A stretch of DNA of 64,000 nt, taken from the NCBI GenBank assembly GCA_041655765.1, contig JBBAEU010000004.1, positions 1 to 64,000 of the forward strand. Reading direction: 5' to 3'. The notes under the pieces were generated by a model. That model did not search any database. It saw only the letters and a program-made list of their open reading frames with translations, and was not told the DNA's origin. Position numbers and translations under genes: made by a program. Positions 34,555-43,602 of the stretch are shown piece after piece. This stretch comes from Brumimicrobium sp041655765. Its GTDB lineage: Bacteria; Bacteroidota; Bacteroidia; Flavobacteriales_D; Crocinitomicaceae. How positions within the stretch are numbered: the first letter of the stretch is position 1; every line of letters begins with the position of its first letter.

Positions 34555-35799
34555 ATGAGAAGAGTTGTTATAACAGGAATGGGGGCATTAACTCCAATAG
34601 GGAATAATGTAGAGGATTTTTGGAATAATGCTATCAATGGAGTAAGTGGGGCTGCTCCTATTAAATCCTTTGATGCGAGTAATTTTAAAACCAAGTTTGC
34701 TTGTGAGTTAAAAAATTACGATCCTTCTACACACTTTGACAGAAAAGATCAAAAAAAATACGATTTATATGCACAATATGCTTTGGTAACTGTACGAGAA
34801 GCATTGGAAAATTCTGGGTTGAACTTAGAACAGATTGATTTAGACCGAATAGGTGTTATTTGGGGTTCAGGAGAAGGCGGAATCCAAACTTTTGAACAAC
34901 AATTTGCTGAATATAATCAAGGCGATGGAACACCACGATTTAATCCTTATTTCATTCCTAAAATGTTGATTAACATGGCCTCAGGGATTATTTCGATAGA
35001 ATATGGATTTCGTGGAGTAAATTACACGCCTGTTTCCGCTTGTGCTTCTTCGACAACTGCTATAATTGATGCTTTTAATTATATCCGATGGAATAAAGCA
35101 GATATCATCGTTTCAGGTGGTTCCGAGGCAGGTGTTTGTTCTTCAAACATTGGTGGATTTAGTTCCTTGAAGGCTTTGTCTCAAAGGAACGATGATTATA
35201 AAACTGCTTCTCGACCTTTCGATGTAGAAAGAGATGGTTTTGTTATGGGTGAAGGTGCGGGTGCTTTAGTCGTTGAAGAGTTGGAACATGCTAAAAGAAG
35301 AGGTGCAAACATTTTGGCCGAGATTGTCGGTGGTGGAATGGTAGCAGACGCATATCATTTAACAGGAATTAATCCAGAGGGTGAAGGCGCAGCAAAGGGA
35401 ATTACACTCGCTATTAAAGAGGCAGGGATTCATCCAGACGAGGTTGATTATATTAACTTACACGCTACTTCAACACCAAACGGAGATGTTTCTGAAATAA
35501 AAGCGCTAGATAAGGTATTTAATAAGAGAAGTTCTTTATATGTAAGTGGAACTAAGTCAATGACGGGTCATTTACTCGGGGCAGCTGGTGCGATTGAAGC
35601 CATTTTATCTGTAAAATCTATTCAAGAACAAGTTGTTCCTCCAACGATTAATGTTCAAAATTTTGAACCTGAATGTATTGGTTCATATACTTTTCCAACT
35701 GAAAAAGCAGAAGCTAAAATCAACTATGTTCTAAGTAATACGTTTGGATTTGCAGGACATATTGCTTCGGTTTTGTTTAAGAAATATGATGGAAATTAA
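34555..35799 (+). CDS. fabF: Beta-ketoacyl-ACP synthase II (FabF-like)
   Basis: This cytoplasmic condensing enzyme elongates fatty acids by joining malonyl-ACP to the growing acyl chain. The start at 34555 gives MRRVVITGMGALTPIGN, the exact family N-terminus; the open frame from 34492 would add 21 unrelated residues and begin upstream of the promoter element. The 414-residue product carries the Cys-His-His triad as Cys163 in VSACASSTTA, His303 in NLHATSTPNGD and His339 in GHLLGAAG. It may act alone, since no other fab gene or acpP lies beside it; a secondary-metabolite synthase is a weaker alternative. Its stop shares the four bases TTAA with the convergent gene at 35796. Confidence 0.92.
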   Translation: MRRVVITGMGALTPIGNNVEDFWNNAINGVSGAAPIKSFDASNFKTKFACELKNYDPSTHFDRKDQKKYDLYAQYALVTVREALENSGLNLEQIDLDRIGVIWGSGEGGIQTFEQQFAEYNQGDGTPRFNPYFIPKMLINMASGIISIEYGFRGVNYTPVSACASSTTAIIDAFNYIRWNKADIIVSGGSEAGVCSSNIGGFSSLKALSQRNDDYKTASRPFDVERDGFVMGEGAGALVVEELEHAKRRGANILAEIVGGGMVADAYHLTGINPEGEGAAKGITLAIKEAGIHPDEVDYINLHATSTPNGDVSEIKALDKVFNKRSSLYVSGTKSMTGHLLGAAGAIEAILSVKSIQEQVVPPTINVQNFEPECIGSYTFPTEKAEAKINYVLSNTFGFAGHIASVLFKKYDGN

Positions 35800-36767
35800 T
35801 TGTTTACTTGTTTATTCATGGTTTTTCCAATGTTAAAAATTGCGTCTCCTTTGTTGACCAATGGATTTTCGTTTGTATTAAATACAAAGCAATCGTATGG
35901 GGCTTTAACTGAGCGTTCAAATTTGCCGTAAGGATCAGAAATTGTCGCTAAAATTGTTCCCTTTTCTACGAATTGTCCGTTCTGTATTTTTAAATTAAAC
36001 ATCCCAGAACGGCTGGCTCTTATCCATTTTGATTTTTCAATGATTAAGCTCTCTGGCGAAGGTTTAGCGTCAAACTTTCGGATACCCAAATGCGTCATTA
36101 TCCGTTTGATACCTTCTATTGCATTTTTAACAACAAATTCATCGATGTGATTTGATTTTCCACCTTCATAAATGATGTATTTTTTCCCGGTTTTCGTTGC
36201 GGCACTCCTTAAGGATTTAGAAATCAAAGTAGAATTAACAATAAACGGAGCTTTGAAAATTTTACATAGTTCAAGTGCCTCTGGATTTCTAAAGTCACAT
36301 CTTGTTTGAGGATAATTTGTTCGTTGCGCGCCACCTGTATGAAAATCGATAATGATATCAACCAAAGGTGCTATTTCTTTCATAAATGTATATGCAAATT
36401 GACTAGCAAGAGAGCCATTTTTTGCTCCAGGAAATACACGATTCAAATCTTTGCCATCTGGGAATTGTCTCGAAAGATTTAGAAAACCAAATACATTAAA
36501 TACTGGAATACATATTATTGTTCCCTTAACAGGTTTGTGCCAACCATTTTTTATAAATCGCCTGATTATTTCAACACCATTTACTTCATCACCATGCAAG
36601 GCAGCTAAAAGCAAGATGACAGGACCTTTTTTCTTGCCGTGGCTAACTATTACAGGAACTTGAATGGGCGTGTTTGTATGAAGTTTAGCCACCTCAAGGG
36701 CAAGGCGTTTTGTCGTTCCTGGTGGAATAATGTTTTCTAATAATTCGAATGATTTCTCTTTCTTCAT
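35796..36767 (-). CDS. Succinylglutamate desuccinylase/aspartoacylase family metallohydrolase
   Basis: This 323-residue protein is a zinc-dependent M14-like carboxypeptidase/aspartoacylase. The zinc ligands appear as His58 and Glu61 in LHGDEVNG and His143 in IIDFHTGG; the family motif DLNRVFPG holds the substrate-binding Asn-Arg. A C-terminal biotinyl-like domain (about residues 250-320) with KAPYDCFVFNTNENPLV is typical of the AspA/AstE-related bacterial group. It begins immediately after rimK and forms one operon with rimB and rimK, which suggests that it trims or processes glutamyl-tagged substrates rather than succinylglutamate. That role is an inference from context. Confidence 0.85.
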   Translation of the reverse strand: MKKEKSFELLENIIPPGTTKRLALEVAKLHTNTPIQVPVIVSHGKKKGPVILLLAALHGDEVNGVEIIRRFIKNGWHKPVKGTIICIPVFNVFGFLNLSRQFPDGKDLNRVFPGAKNGSLASQFAYTFMKEIAPLVDIIIDFHTGGAQRTNYPQTRCDFRNPEALELCKIFKAPFIVNSTLISKSLRSAATKTGKKYIIYEGGKSNHIDEFVVKNAIEGIKRIMTHLGIRKFDAKPSPESLIIEKSKWIRASRSGMFNLKIQNGQFVEKGTILATISDPYGKFERSVKAPYDCFVFNTNENPLVNKGDAIFNIGKTMNKQVNN

Positions 36768-37649
36768 TTATGGTTTATTGATATTTCTTTCGATATATTC
36801 AATGATTTTCCCTGCAATATCCACTTTGGTTGCTCTTTCGATTCCCTCTAATCCCGGAGAAGAATTAACTTCTAACACCAAAGGGCCTCTTCTTGATTGA
36901 ACCATGTCAACTCCTGCAACTCCAAGATTTAATGCTTTTGCAGATTGAATTGCTGTCCATTCCTCTTCCTCTGATAACTTAATAATTCTCGAAGTACCAC
37001 CTCTGTGTAAATTGGAACGGAATTCTCCTTCTTTTCCTTGTCTTTTCATTGCACCGACTACTTCACCGTCAACAACAAAAGCTCGTATATCGGCACCACC
37101 AGATTCCTTGATGAACTCTTGAACAATTACCCTTGCTTTAATTCCATTAAATGCGTCGAGAACAGAGGTTGCAGCTTTTTTTGTTTCAGCCAAGACAACC
37201 CCTAATCCTTGCGTTCCTTCTAATACCTTGATAACAACGGGGGCACCACCAACAGAATCTATAATTTCTTCCACATTTCTTGAGAAATTAGTGAATACAG
37301 TCTTGGGCAAACCAATTCCAGATTTAGTTAAAAATTGAAGCGACCTTAATTTGTTTCTCGAATCGGATAAACCTGTAGATTTTACAGCAGAAAATACACC
37401 CATTTGTTCAAATTGACGAACAACAGCAGTTCCGTAAAAAGTAACAGACGCTCCAATTCGAGGAATAATGGCATCGAATCCTCCTAAATAGTCGTTTTTG
37501 TAATACAACCGAGGCAATCCTTTTTCGATGACAATATCGCATCGCAGGTGGTCGATAACTTCAACTTGATGACCTTTACTAATACATGCTTCAACTAGTC
37601 GTCTGGTCGAATAAAGATTAGCATCGCGACTTAAAATTCCAATTTTCAT
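36768..37649 (-). CDS. rimK: RimK-type alpha-L-glutamate ligase (ATP-grasp)
   Basis: RimK adds glutamate residues to the C-terminus of ribosomal protein S6 or makes poly-alpha-glutamate, using ATP. The 293-residue protein starts MKIGILSRDANLYSTRRL, as in other RimK proteins, followed by the ATP-grasp domain with the VVIKVLEGTQGLGV lysine/glycine loop and the metal-binding VLEVNSSPGLEGIE block. The length is normal. The stop codon is followed directly by the desuccinylase-like start; rimB lies three bases upstream. All three genes form a single compact operon. S6 as the target is assumed from other species. Confidence 0.92.
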   Translation of the reverse strand: MKIGILSRDANLYSTRRLVEACISKGHQVEVIDHLRCDIVIEKGLPRLYYKNDYLGGFDAIIPRIGASVTFYGTAVVRQFEQMGVFSAVKSTGLSDSRNKLRSLQFLTKSGIGLPKTVFTNFSRNVEEIIDSVGGAPVVIKVLEGTQGLGVVLAETKKAATSVLDAFNGIKARVIVQEFIKESGGADIRAFVVDGEVVGAMKRQGKEGEFRSNLHRGGTSRIIKLSEEEEWTAIQSAKALNLGVAGVDMVQSRRGPLVLEVNSSPGLEGIERATKVDIAGKIIEYIERNINKP

Positions 37650-37652
37650 TTA

Positions 37653-38096
37653 TTATTTTTGTTTTTTAAAATTATAGGATTCATTTGTCTTTGTAGTATC
37701 AATTAAAAATTTATAATTTAAAAATTTTCTTCCAATTAAAACTGGGAAGCGCATCATTTTGCGATTTGATAGTGTGAAATCACATCTATAGATTTTTTCA
37801 AATAGCTTGATGTTGCCTTTGACAACAAATCTTTCCTGTACTTCGCCTATCGAACTGCGAACAGCTTTCTTTTTATACTTTTCAAAGGTATGCTTTTCAC
37901 CTGTATATCCCTTGTGTGTAGGCTCTAAAAAAATGACTTCCAGACCAAAATCAGTTTCAACTATTGAAGAGCAATGAATAGTTGAAGTATATGCTCCTGA
38001 ATCTATTTTTACCCTTACACCAGTTAAGTTAAATGCAGGTATATCAGCCACATCACTTTTCCCTATAATTTTTTTATTTTTTTTTAAAATTGCCAT
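37653..38096 (-). CDS. rimB: RimB-like retropepsin-type aspartic protease
   Basis: This 147-residue protein belongs to the RimK-associated retropepsin-like family (often annotated ATP-dependent zinc protease). The aspartic-protease motif DSGA is at residues 32-35 within VKIDSGAYTSTIH, and the second conserved block RFPVLIGRKFL lies near residue 117, as in the family. In Pseudomonas RimB works with RimK to cut or reverse glutamate tails on S6. It is the first gene of the rimB-rimK-desuccinylase operon, with a -7 element at 38126-38133. The family is clear; the catalytic role rests on the known homologues. Confidence 0.85.
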   Translation of the reverse strand: MAILKKNKKIIGKSDVADIPAFNLTGVRVKIDSGAYTSTIHCSSIVETDFGLEVIFLEPTHKGYTGEKHTFEKYKKKAVRSSIGEVQERFVVKGNIKLFEKIYRCDFTLSNRKMMRFPVLIGRKFLNYKFLIDTTKTNESYNFKKQK

Positions 38097-38125
38097 TAAC
38101 AGGTTTGATGCTTTTAAAATTTCTA

Positions 38126-38133
38126 CAAATCTA
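38126..38133 (-). promoter_or_regulatory. -7 promoter element for the rimB-rimK operon
   Basis: On the minus strand TAGATTTG matches TAnnTTTG, 29 bases before the rimB start codon. The -33 region is unclear. Confidence 0.45.
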
Positions 38134-38317
38134 ATATAGCTTTCAATTGAAATAAAATAAATCGGTGATAATTTTTAAAAACTCAATGAATATGCAGAAG
38201 TTAAGTTGGTTGATTTATTAAATATTTTATTAAATTTACGAATCAATAAAAGAAAAAATGGATATTTGCACACTTTTTAGTTTTAACAGACGTCTATTCT
38301 TCTAAATATTATATTTT

Positions 38318-41300
38318 ATGAAAACGTGTATATTAACATTTCTGTTTTTATCAATTAGTTTATTTGCTTTTAACCAACGGGCAAAACATGGAGATTTAAC
38401 GATTTCGGGTACAAATAACATTGTAAATACATATACTCGAATTGTAGGAGACCATCCCGCAAATTCAACGTCGATAAATGTAGCAAGTAATCAGATGATA
38501 GGAGGTGGTTTTTCAAATGCGTTAGAGCCTGGAGACTTAATTCTTTTATATAACATTCAAGGAACAACGGTCAATATATACACTGCGCCAACTGCCGATT
38601 GGGGCGGAGATTATACAATTCAAAATGGGGGAGTAGTTGATGTGTCAGAAAGTTTTATCGAATTTGGAGAACTTTATGATTATTGGGTAGTTGGTAAATA
38701 TGAATTTGCCGAAGTGAAAGAAGTTCAAGGTACGAATACAATTGTTTTAACTTGTCCTACAAAACATGAATACAAAGAAGGAAACGGTCCGTTTAAAGCA
38801 CAGATTGTACGTGTTCCAAGATATGATAACCTTACCGTTCCTGCAGGTACAAGTATTACGTCTGATGCATGGAATGGTTCAACTGGCGGTATAGTCGCTC
38901 TTGAAGTTGATAAAGATTTTGTCCTTAATGGAATAATTCATGCAGACGAAAGAGGATTTCGGGGAGGTGTTGCATCTAACCCCTATGGAGGAATGTACTG
39001 GAATATGGGGTCAATTTCTGATACTTCAAGTAGAGGAAAGTTGGGAACGAGTAATCCCGAATTTGGTGGAGGAAAAGGAGAAAGTATTTATGGAGATTTT
39101 AATGCTTATGAGAACTTAATGTATTCAAGGTATGGATACGGAGCCATTGCAAACGGCGGTGGTGGCGGTGGATTCCATAATGCTGGTGGTGGCGGTGGGG
39201 CCAATGTCGGAGAAGGTAGTTATTATGGTTATGGAGTTGTAGATAGAGGCCCTAGTAATTCATATGACCCTGCATGGACACTAGAAAGTTCAGATTTGAT
39301 TAATAAACCTTCCGCTGGTGGTGGAAGAGGTGGTTATTCGCACGCTAATGGAGCGGGGGATCCACTTATAGATCCTCCACATAGTACAAGTTGGAGCCTT
39401 AGCCCATCTGACGCAGGAGATCATAGAAGAATTGCAGGTGGTGTAGGTGGTCATCCGTTGAGTTATGATGCTGAAAGATTCTTTCTCGGTGGTGGTGGTG
39501 GTGGTGGACATCAAAATGATGGACATGGAACTGCTGGCGGTGCTGGTGGCGGAGCAGTTTTATTGAATTTGTATGGAAATATTTCTGGGACTGGTACAGT
39601 TTCGGCAAATGGTCAAGATGCTGCAAGTACAGAAGGGGGAAGTCCACCTTTTTCAGGGATAACAGGAGGAGATGGAGCTGGAGGCGGTGGCGGTGGCGGT
39701 ACTGTTTTGATTTTTAATATAGAGACCATCCCAAATTCAATCAATCTTGAAGCAATAGGTGGAAAAGGTGGGGATGAAGTGTTGAAAAGAGGACTTGTAT
39801 ACTCAAAAGTAGAAGCGAATGGACCTGGTGGAGGAGGAGCAGGAGGTTTAATTGCATATTCAAACGGTACTCCTACAGAAAATGTATCTGGAGGTAAATC
39901 TGGAACGACTTCAGCATCTGGTGGATCGGGTAATGGAGACATCATGGCTGCTTTCCCAGTAAATGGTGCAACTGATGGTGCTTCTGGATTGATTAAAAGC
40001 ACACAGTTCTTTGATTTAATTGTTCAAAATGATACAATTTGTTCTGGAGAATCAATCTCAATCAATGTAAATGTGGTAGGAAATATGACACCATCTTCAA
40101 TCAATTGGCATCAAACGTATTTTACTGATGTAGTTAATTTTACTGGAAATCCATATAATTTAACGAACCTTACCTCGACAACAACCCTTTTTGTCGGTTC
40201 TTGTGATGGATCTTTTAGGAAAGAAGTTGAAATTTTTGTATCTCCAGAAATAACTATATCACAAAATCCCACCATTGTAGATGTTGATTGTGATGGGAAT
40301 AATGGTTCCATTACAGGTATTACTGTATCAGGAGGAACAGGAAATTATATATTTGAATGGAATGGGACAATAACTCCAACTGCTGATTTAACAAACGCAC
40401 CTGCAGGAATCTATGTTTTAACAGTGACAGATGATGCAGGTTGCTCAGAGACTTCAATTCCATTTGAAATTGAACAGCAAGGAGGATTGGTTATTGATGT
40501 TTCTGCTATTACTGTCACACCAGAGTCGTGTGCAGGTGGTGATGGTGAAATTACTGGCATTACTGTAACTGGTGGTGTTACCCCATACACATTTGAATGG
40601 GATGGGGATCCTTTAAATAATCAGATTGATTTTATCGGAACAGCTGGGAATCACACTTTAGTTGTAACAGATATGAATGGTTGCTCTGTAACAACAAGCC
40701 CTATAAATATTGCGAGTTCATCTTCAATTGTTGTTGATGAAACAAATATCGTCATAGTAAATGAAACATGTAATACACAAGGTAGCATCACAGGACTAGT
40801 GGCTTCTGGTGGTACAGGAACGCTCTCTTTTTCATGGACAAATGGAGGCGGAACGAATATTGATATAAACAGCGCTCCTGCAGGATTTTATTCACTTACT
40901 GTTTCAGATAATTTAGGTTGTGTTACAACTGTTGGCCCTTATGAAATTCAATCTGCTCAAACCCTTCAACTTGATGAAACTAGCGTTGTTGTTAATCACC
41001 AAACATGTAACGGAGAAGGAAGTATTACAGGTATTTCAGTTTTAACAGGAGCAATGCCTTATTCCTTCGAGTGGAATGGCTTACCTTCGGGAAGTATTGA
41101 CTTGATGAATGCAGCGCCAGGCTCTTATACTTTGCAGGTTACAGACGCTAATTCTTGCGTTGTTTTATCAGCTACCTATCAAATCAACGCATACGACCCC
41201 ATTAATATTGATTTGAATCCAATGACAGTGACTGATGAATCTTGTAATGGTACTTTAGGTTCTATTTCTGGAATTGTTGTTACAGGTGGAGAAGGAAGTT

Positions 41301-42430
41301 TAAATTACCTTTGGTCGAACGGAGAAACTACGCTTGACATCAGTAACATAACTGCTGGAAATTATACGTTAACCGTAACAGATGATTTGGGTTGTTTTGT
41401 GGTATCTTCTACAATTAGTGTAGCACAAGATGGTGCACCAATCATTGATGATGCGAATGTTGTGATTGTGAATGCTACTTGTGGAAATAATAACGGAAGC
41501 ATCAGTGGATTATCTGCTTCTGGCGGAACACTTCCTTATTTAATAAGTTGGGATAATACGACGGATAACACTTTAGATATTGACAATTTATCTGCAGGAA
41601 CTTATACGTTAATCATTACAGATGATTTAGGTTGCACTGCATCATCAAGTTTTGTTGTTCAGGGAGATCCTGCAATATCTTTAAACGAAAACAATGTTGT
41701 AGTTGTCAACGAAGGTTGTGATGGTACAGAAGGGAGTATTACTGGACTTACAGTGAGTGGAGGTACAGCACCATTTATTTATGAATGGAATGGTAATAAT
41801 ACAGGTTCAGTAGATTTTCCTATTGCAGTTGCAGGGAATTATGTGCTTACTGTTACAGATGTGAATGGTTGTTCGGTAACCTCTGGAATATATACAGTAG
41901 GAAGTTCAATTAACCCAACAGTTGATATCACAACACCTTCTCAGGAAATACTTTCTGGACAAAGCATTGAGATAGAAACTCTAATAACACCTTCGGGAAT
42001 GGATATTACATGGACTCCAGCTGATGATTTAAGTTGTGTTACATGTGAGAATCCTATTGCGTCTCCATCCACAACAACCATGTATTATATAGAAGTTATT
42101 TCACCAGATGGATGTGTTTCCATAGACTCTATTCTCATTGAGGTCAACATGGATTGTGATGTCGTTGCTTTTCCAACGGTTTTTACACCAAATGGTGATG
42201 GATTAAATGATGTTTTCTGTGTTCTAGGAACCTGTGTTCAATCGATGGAATTAAGTATATATAACCGATGGGGAGAAATTATTTTTAAATCCAATGATAT
42301 GAATGATTGTTGGGATGGAACTTATCAAGGTTTACCAGTAAATACTGGGGATTATGTATATCAATTTGATGGCGTTCTGATTGACGGAACCCCTATGCAA
42401 AAATCAGGCAATATAAATTTATTGAGATAA
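38318..42430 (+). CDS. Giant T9SS-exported protein with SprB repeats and type B C-terminal domain
   Basis: This 1370-residue surface or secreted protein has a signal peptide (MKTCILTFLFLSISLFAF) and four regions. An N-terminal beta domain is followed by a glycine-rich stretch (about residues 280-505) with runs of six or seven Gly. Seven tandem SprB-type repeats follow (about 655-1186), each with a Cys near the start, a GSITGI block, an aromatic-Glu-Trp strand and a TLTVTDxxGC end. The final region (about 1285-1370) is a gliding-motility/T9SS type B signal, with FTPNGDGLNDVF and YNRWGEIIF. The cargo should be exported by the T9SS and displayed as an adhesin. No enzyme motif is seen. Confidence 0.9.
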   Translation: MKTCILTFLFLSISLFAFNQRAKHGDLTISGTNNIVNTYTRIVGDHPANSTSINVASNQMIGGGFSNALEPGDLILLYNIQGTTVNIYTAPTADWGGDYTIQNGGVVDVSESFIEFGELYDYWVVGKYEFAEVKEVQGTNTIVLTCPTKHEYKEGNGPFKAQIVRVPRYDNLTVPAGTSITSDAWNGSTGGIVALEVDKDFVLNGIIHADERGFRGGVASNPYGGMYWNMGSISDTSSRGKLGTSNPEFGGGKGESIYGDFNAYENLMYSRYGYGAIANGGGGGGFHNAGGGGGANVGEGSYYGYGVVDRGPSNSYDPAWTLESSDLINKPSAGGGRGGYSHANGAGDPLIDPPHSTSWSLSPSDAGDHRRIAGGVGGHPLSYDAERFFLGGGGGGGHQNDGHGTAGGAGGGAVLLNLYGNISGTGTVSANGQDAASTEGGSPPFSGITGGDGAGGGGGGGTVLIFNIETIPNSINLEAIGGKGGDEVLKRGLVYSKVEANGPGGGGAGGLIAYSNGTPTENVSGGKSGTTSASGGSGNGDIMAAFPVNGATDGASGLIKSTQFFDLIVQNDTICSGESISINVNVVGNMTPSSINWHQTYFTDVVNFTGNPYNLTNLTSTTTLFVGSCDGSFRKEVEIFVSPEITISQNPTIVDVDCDGNNGSITGITVSGGTGNYIFEWNGTITPTADLTNAPAGIYVLTVTDDAGCSETSIPFEIEQQGGLVIDVSAITVTPESCAGGDGEITGITVTGGVTPYTFEWDGDPLNNQIDFIGTAGNHTLVVTDMNGCSVTTSPINIASSSSIVVDETNIVIVNETCNTQGSITGLVASGGTGTLSFSWTNGGGTNIDINSAPAGFYSLTVSDNLGCVTTVGPYEIQSAQTLQLDETSVVVNHQTCNGEGSITGISVLTGAMPYSFEWNGLPSGSIDLMNAAPGSYTLQVTDANSCVVLSATYQINAYDPINIDLNPMTVTDESCNGTLGSISGIVVTGGEGSLNYLWSNGETTLDISNITAGNYTLTVTDDLGCFVVSSTISVAQDGAPIIDDANVVIVNATCGNNNGSISGLSASGGTLPYLISWDNTTDNTLDIDNLSAGTYTLIITDDLGCTASSSFVVQGDPAISLNENNVVVVNEGCDGTEGSITGLTVSGGTAPFIYEWNGNNTGSVDFPIAVAGNYVLTVTDVNGCSVTSGIYTVGSSINPTVDITTPSQEILSGQSIEIETLITPSGMDITWTPADDLSCVTCENPIASPSTTTMYYIEVISPDGCVSIDSILIEVNMDCDVVAFPTVFTPNGDGLNDVFCVLGTCVQSMELSIYNRWGEIIFKSNDMNDCWDGTYQGLPVNTGDYVYQFDGVLIDGTPMQKSGNINLLR
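39154..39860 (+). repeat. Glycine-codon-rich GGT/GGN tracts in the adhesin gene
   Basis: Several clusters of GGN codons, including six consecutive GGT triplets around 39488-39507, encode poly-Gly loops. Such triplet tracts can change length by slippage. The antisense open frames over this stretch are by-products of the biased composition. Confidence 0.6.
40280..41875 (+). repeat. Seven diverged SprB-type coding repeats
   Basis: Seven units of roughly 210-240 bases each encode one SprB/Ig-like repeat of the adhesin. They share the protein pattern Cys, GSITGI, Trp and TVTDxxGC but have diverged at DNA level, so recent tandem amplification is unlikely. Confidence 0.85.
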
Positions 42431-42499
42431 AAAGCATCTATTTAGGTTATTTGCACGTCATTTTAAATAGTATATATCAACCCATAATACTATTTAACA

Positions 42500-43096
42500 A
42501 TGAATGCAGAATTAAAGATACATAGTGATTGGGATACTGTCTTCCAGAAGATAAGGAATAAGAATGCTAATAAGGATACAACATTCTTGTTGACACATTT
42601 TGGGGAGATAAACTATGATTTTATTATTGGGTTATCTGAAAGCATAGAAGATAAATTGGTTAGCATAGATTCTACAAAAGGTTTAGTTAGGAGAATATTT
42701 TCTGTTCTCATTGAAGGGATTGGTTTAGCAAGTATTATCCCAAAAGGGGTGTCTAATGGAGAAAACGTAAATCTGGGACATATAATTTTAAAAGAGGAAG
42801 AACGCAACCTTTTTTTGTCAATAGGAAATACAATCGAAAAAAGTCTGCTCTATTCATCTCTTAGACAAATTGAAGAAATTAACTCACTTTCACCCATGGA
42901 GTTAAGAGAACTTTATCACCATAACCTTTGTAGAAACTTAGTAAATCAAAAGGAAGAAGTAGGAATGTGTTATATAGTAATGGCAATGAAATCCTCTTCA
43001 AAGTTAAATTATCATATTTATGATACACCATCGTCATTAAAAAATGCCTATTTGGAATTAAATATGTCTTTATCTGATAATCACAATATTATTTAA
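42500..43096 (+). CDS. SiaB-family protein kinase-like protein (DUF6272)
   Basis: This 198-residue cytoplasmic protein resembles the SiaB/DUF6272 group. SiaB phosphorylates the anti-anti-sigma-like SiaC and so tunes the c-di-GMP cyclase SiaD in Pseudomonas. The match rests on the THFGEINYDFIIGLSESIE start, the LVRRIFSVLIEGI helix, the NHxxG-like NVNLGHIILKEEE strand and the later LRELYHHNL motif. No siaA, siaC or siaD gene lies nearby; the neighbours are an adhesin gene 69 bases upstream and a thioesterase gene. Assignment is by motif memory and is moderate. The partner remains unknown. Confidence 0.65.
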   Translation: MNAELKIHSDWDTVFQKIRNKNANKDTTFLLTHFGEINYDFIIGLSESIEDKLVSIDSTKGLVRRIFSVLIEGIGLASIIPKGVSNGENVNLGHIILKEEERNLFLSIGNTIEKSLLYSSLRQIEEINSLSPMELRELYHHNLCRNLVNQKEEVGMCYIVMAMKSSSKLNYHIYDTPSSLKNAYLELNMSLSDNHNII

Positions 43097-43171
43097 CTTT
43101 CCTTTCAATAGGATATAAAAATATAACCCAATCAATCATAATTTCATATTTTAGCTGAAAATTTAAAAGCA

Positions 43172-43582
43172 ATGCAGTTAATTACGAAAATGATTGTTAT
43201 GACCAAGGATATTGGTATTCATGGAAATCTATTTGGTGGAATTTTGATGTCGTGGATTGATGAAGCTGGAGGGTCTTTCGCAACTGAATTTTGTCGTACA
43301 CCACAGATGGTAACGCTTAAAGTAGGAGAGTTGTTGTTTAAAAAGCCATTGCGACCAGGTAATCATGTTCGTATCTATGGAGAGGTTGAACATCTAGGGA
43401 CGACATCCTTGACCATTAATATTGAAGCACGTCGATTAAATTTGTATAATGGTGAAGAAACTGTGGTTTGTACAACTTCAATCACTTATGTTCGGATAGA
43501 TGAAGAAGGAAGTGCTATTCCTATTAGTCAGGCCGTTCGCAATGAATACCTAAACGAAATATCTAATAAATCTACTAAGTAA
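43172..43582 (+). CDS. Acyl-CoA thioesterase (hot-dog fold)
   Basis: This 136-residue cytoplasmic hydrolase splits acyl-CoA into fatty acid and CoA. A single hot-dog domain is seen: GNLFGGILMSWIDEAGG holds the catalytic Asp, followed by VGELLFKKPLRPG and the EVEHLGTTSLTINIE strand, a YciA/BFIT-like pattern. The length is normal. It stands alone, between the SiaB-like gene and the convergent proline dehydrogenase gene. Chain-length preference cannot be read from the sequence. Confidence 0.9.
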   Translation: MQLITKMIVMTKDIGIHGNLFGGILMSWIDEAGGSFATEFCRTPQMVTLKVGELLFKKPLRPGNHVRIYGEVEHLGTTSLTINIEARRLNLYNGEETVVCTTSITYVRIDEEGSAIPISQAVRNEYLNEISNKSTK

Positions 43583-43602
43583 ACTTGCGTTAAGACAGCA
43601 TT

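Noticed and set aside
34404..34694. Full 96-codon minus-strand frame reaching into fabF
   Set aside because: Its first two thirds are antisense to fabF codons; only the last part from 34490 down may be coding.
39613..40002. Long antisense open frame of 129 codons opposite the adhesin gene
   Set aside because: It is rich in proline because it mirrors the poly-glycine codons; the sense strand has clear domains and a signal peptide.
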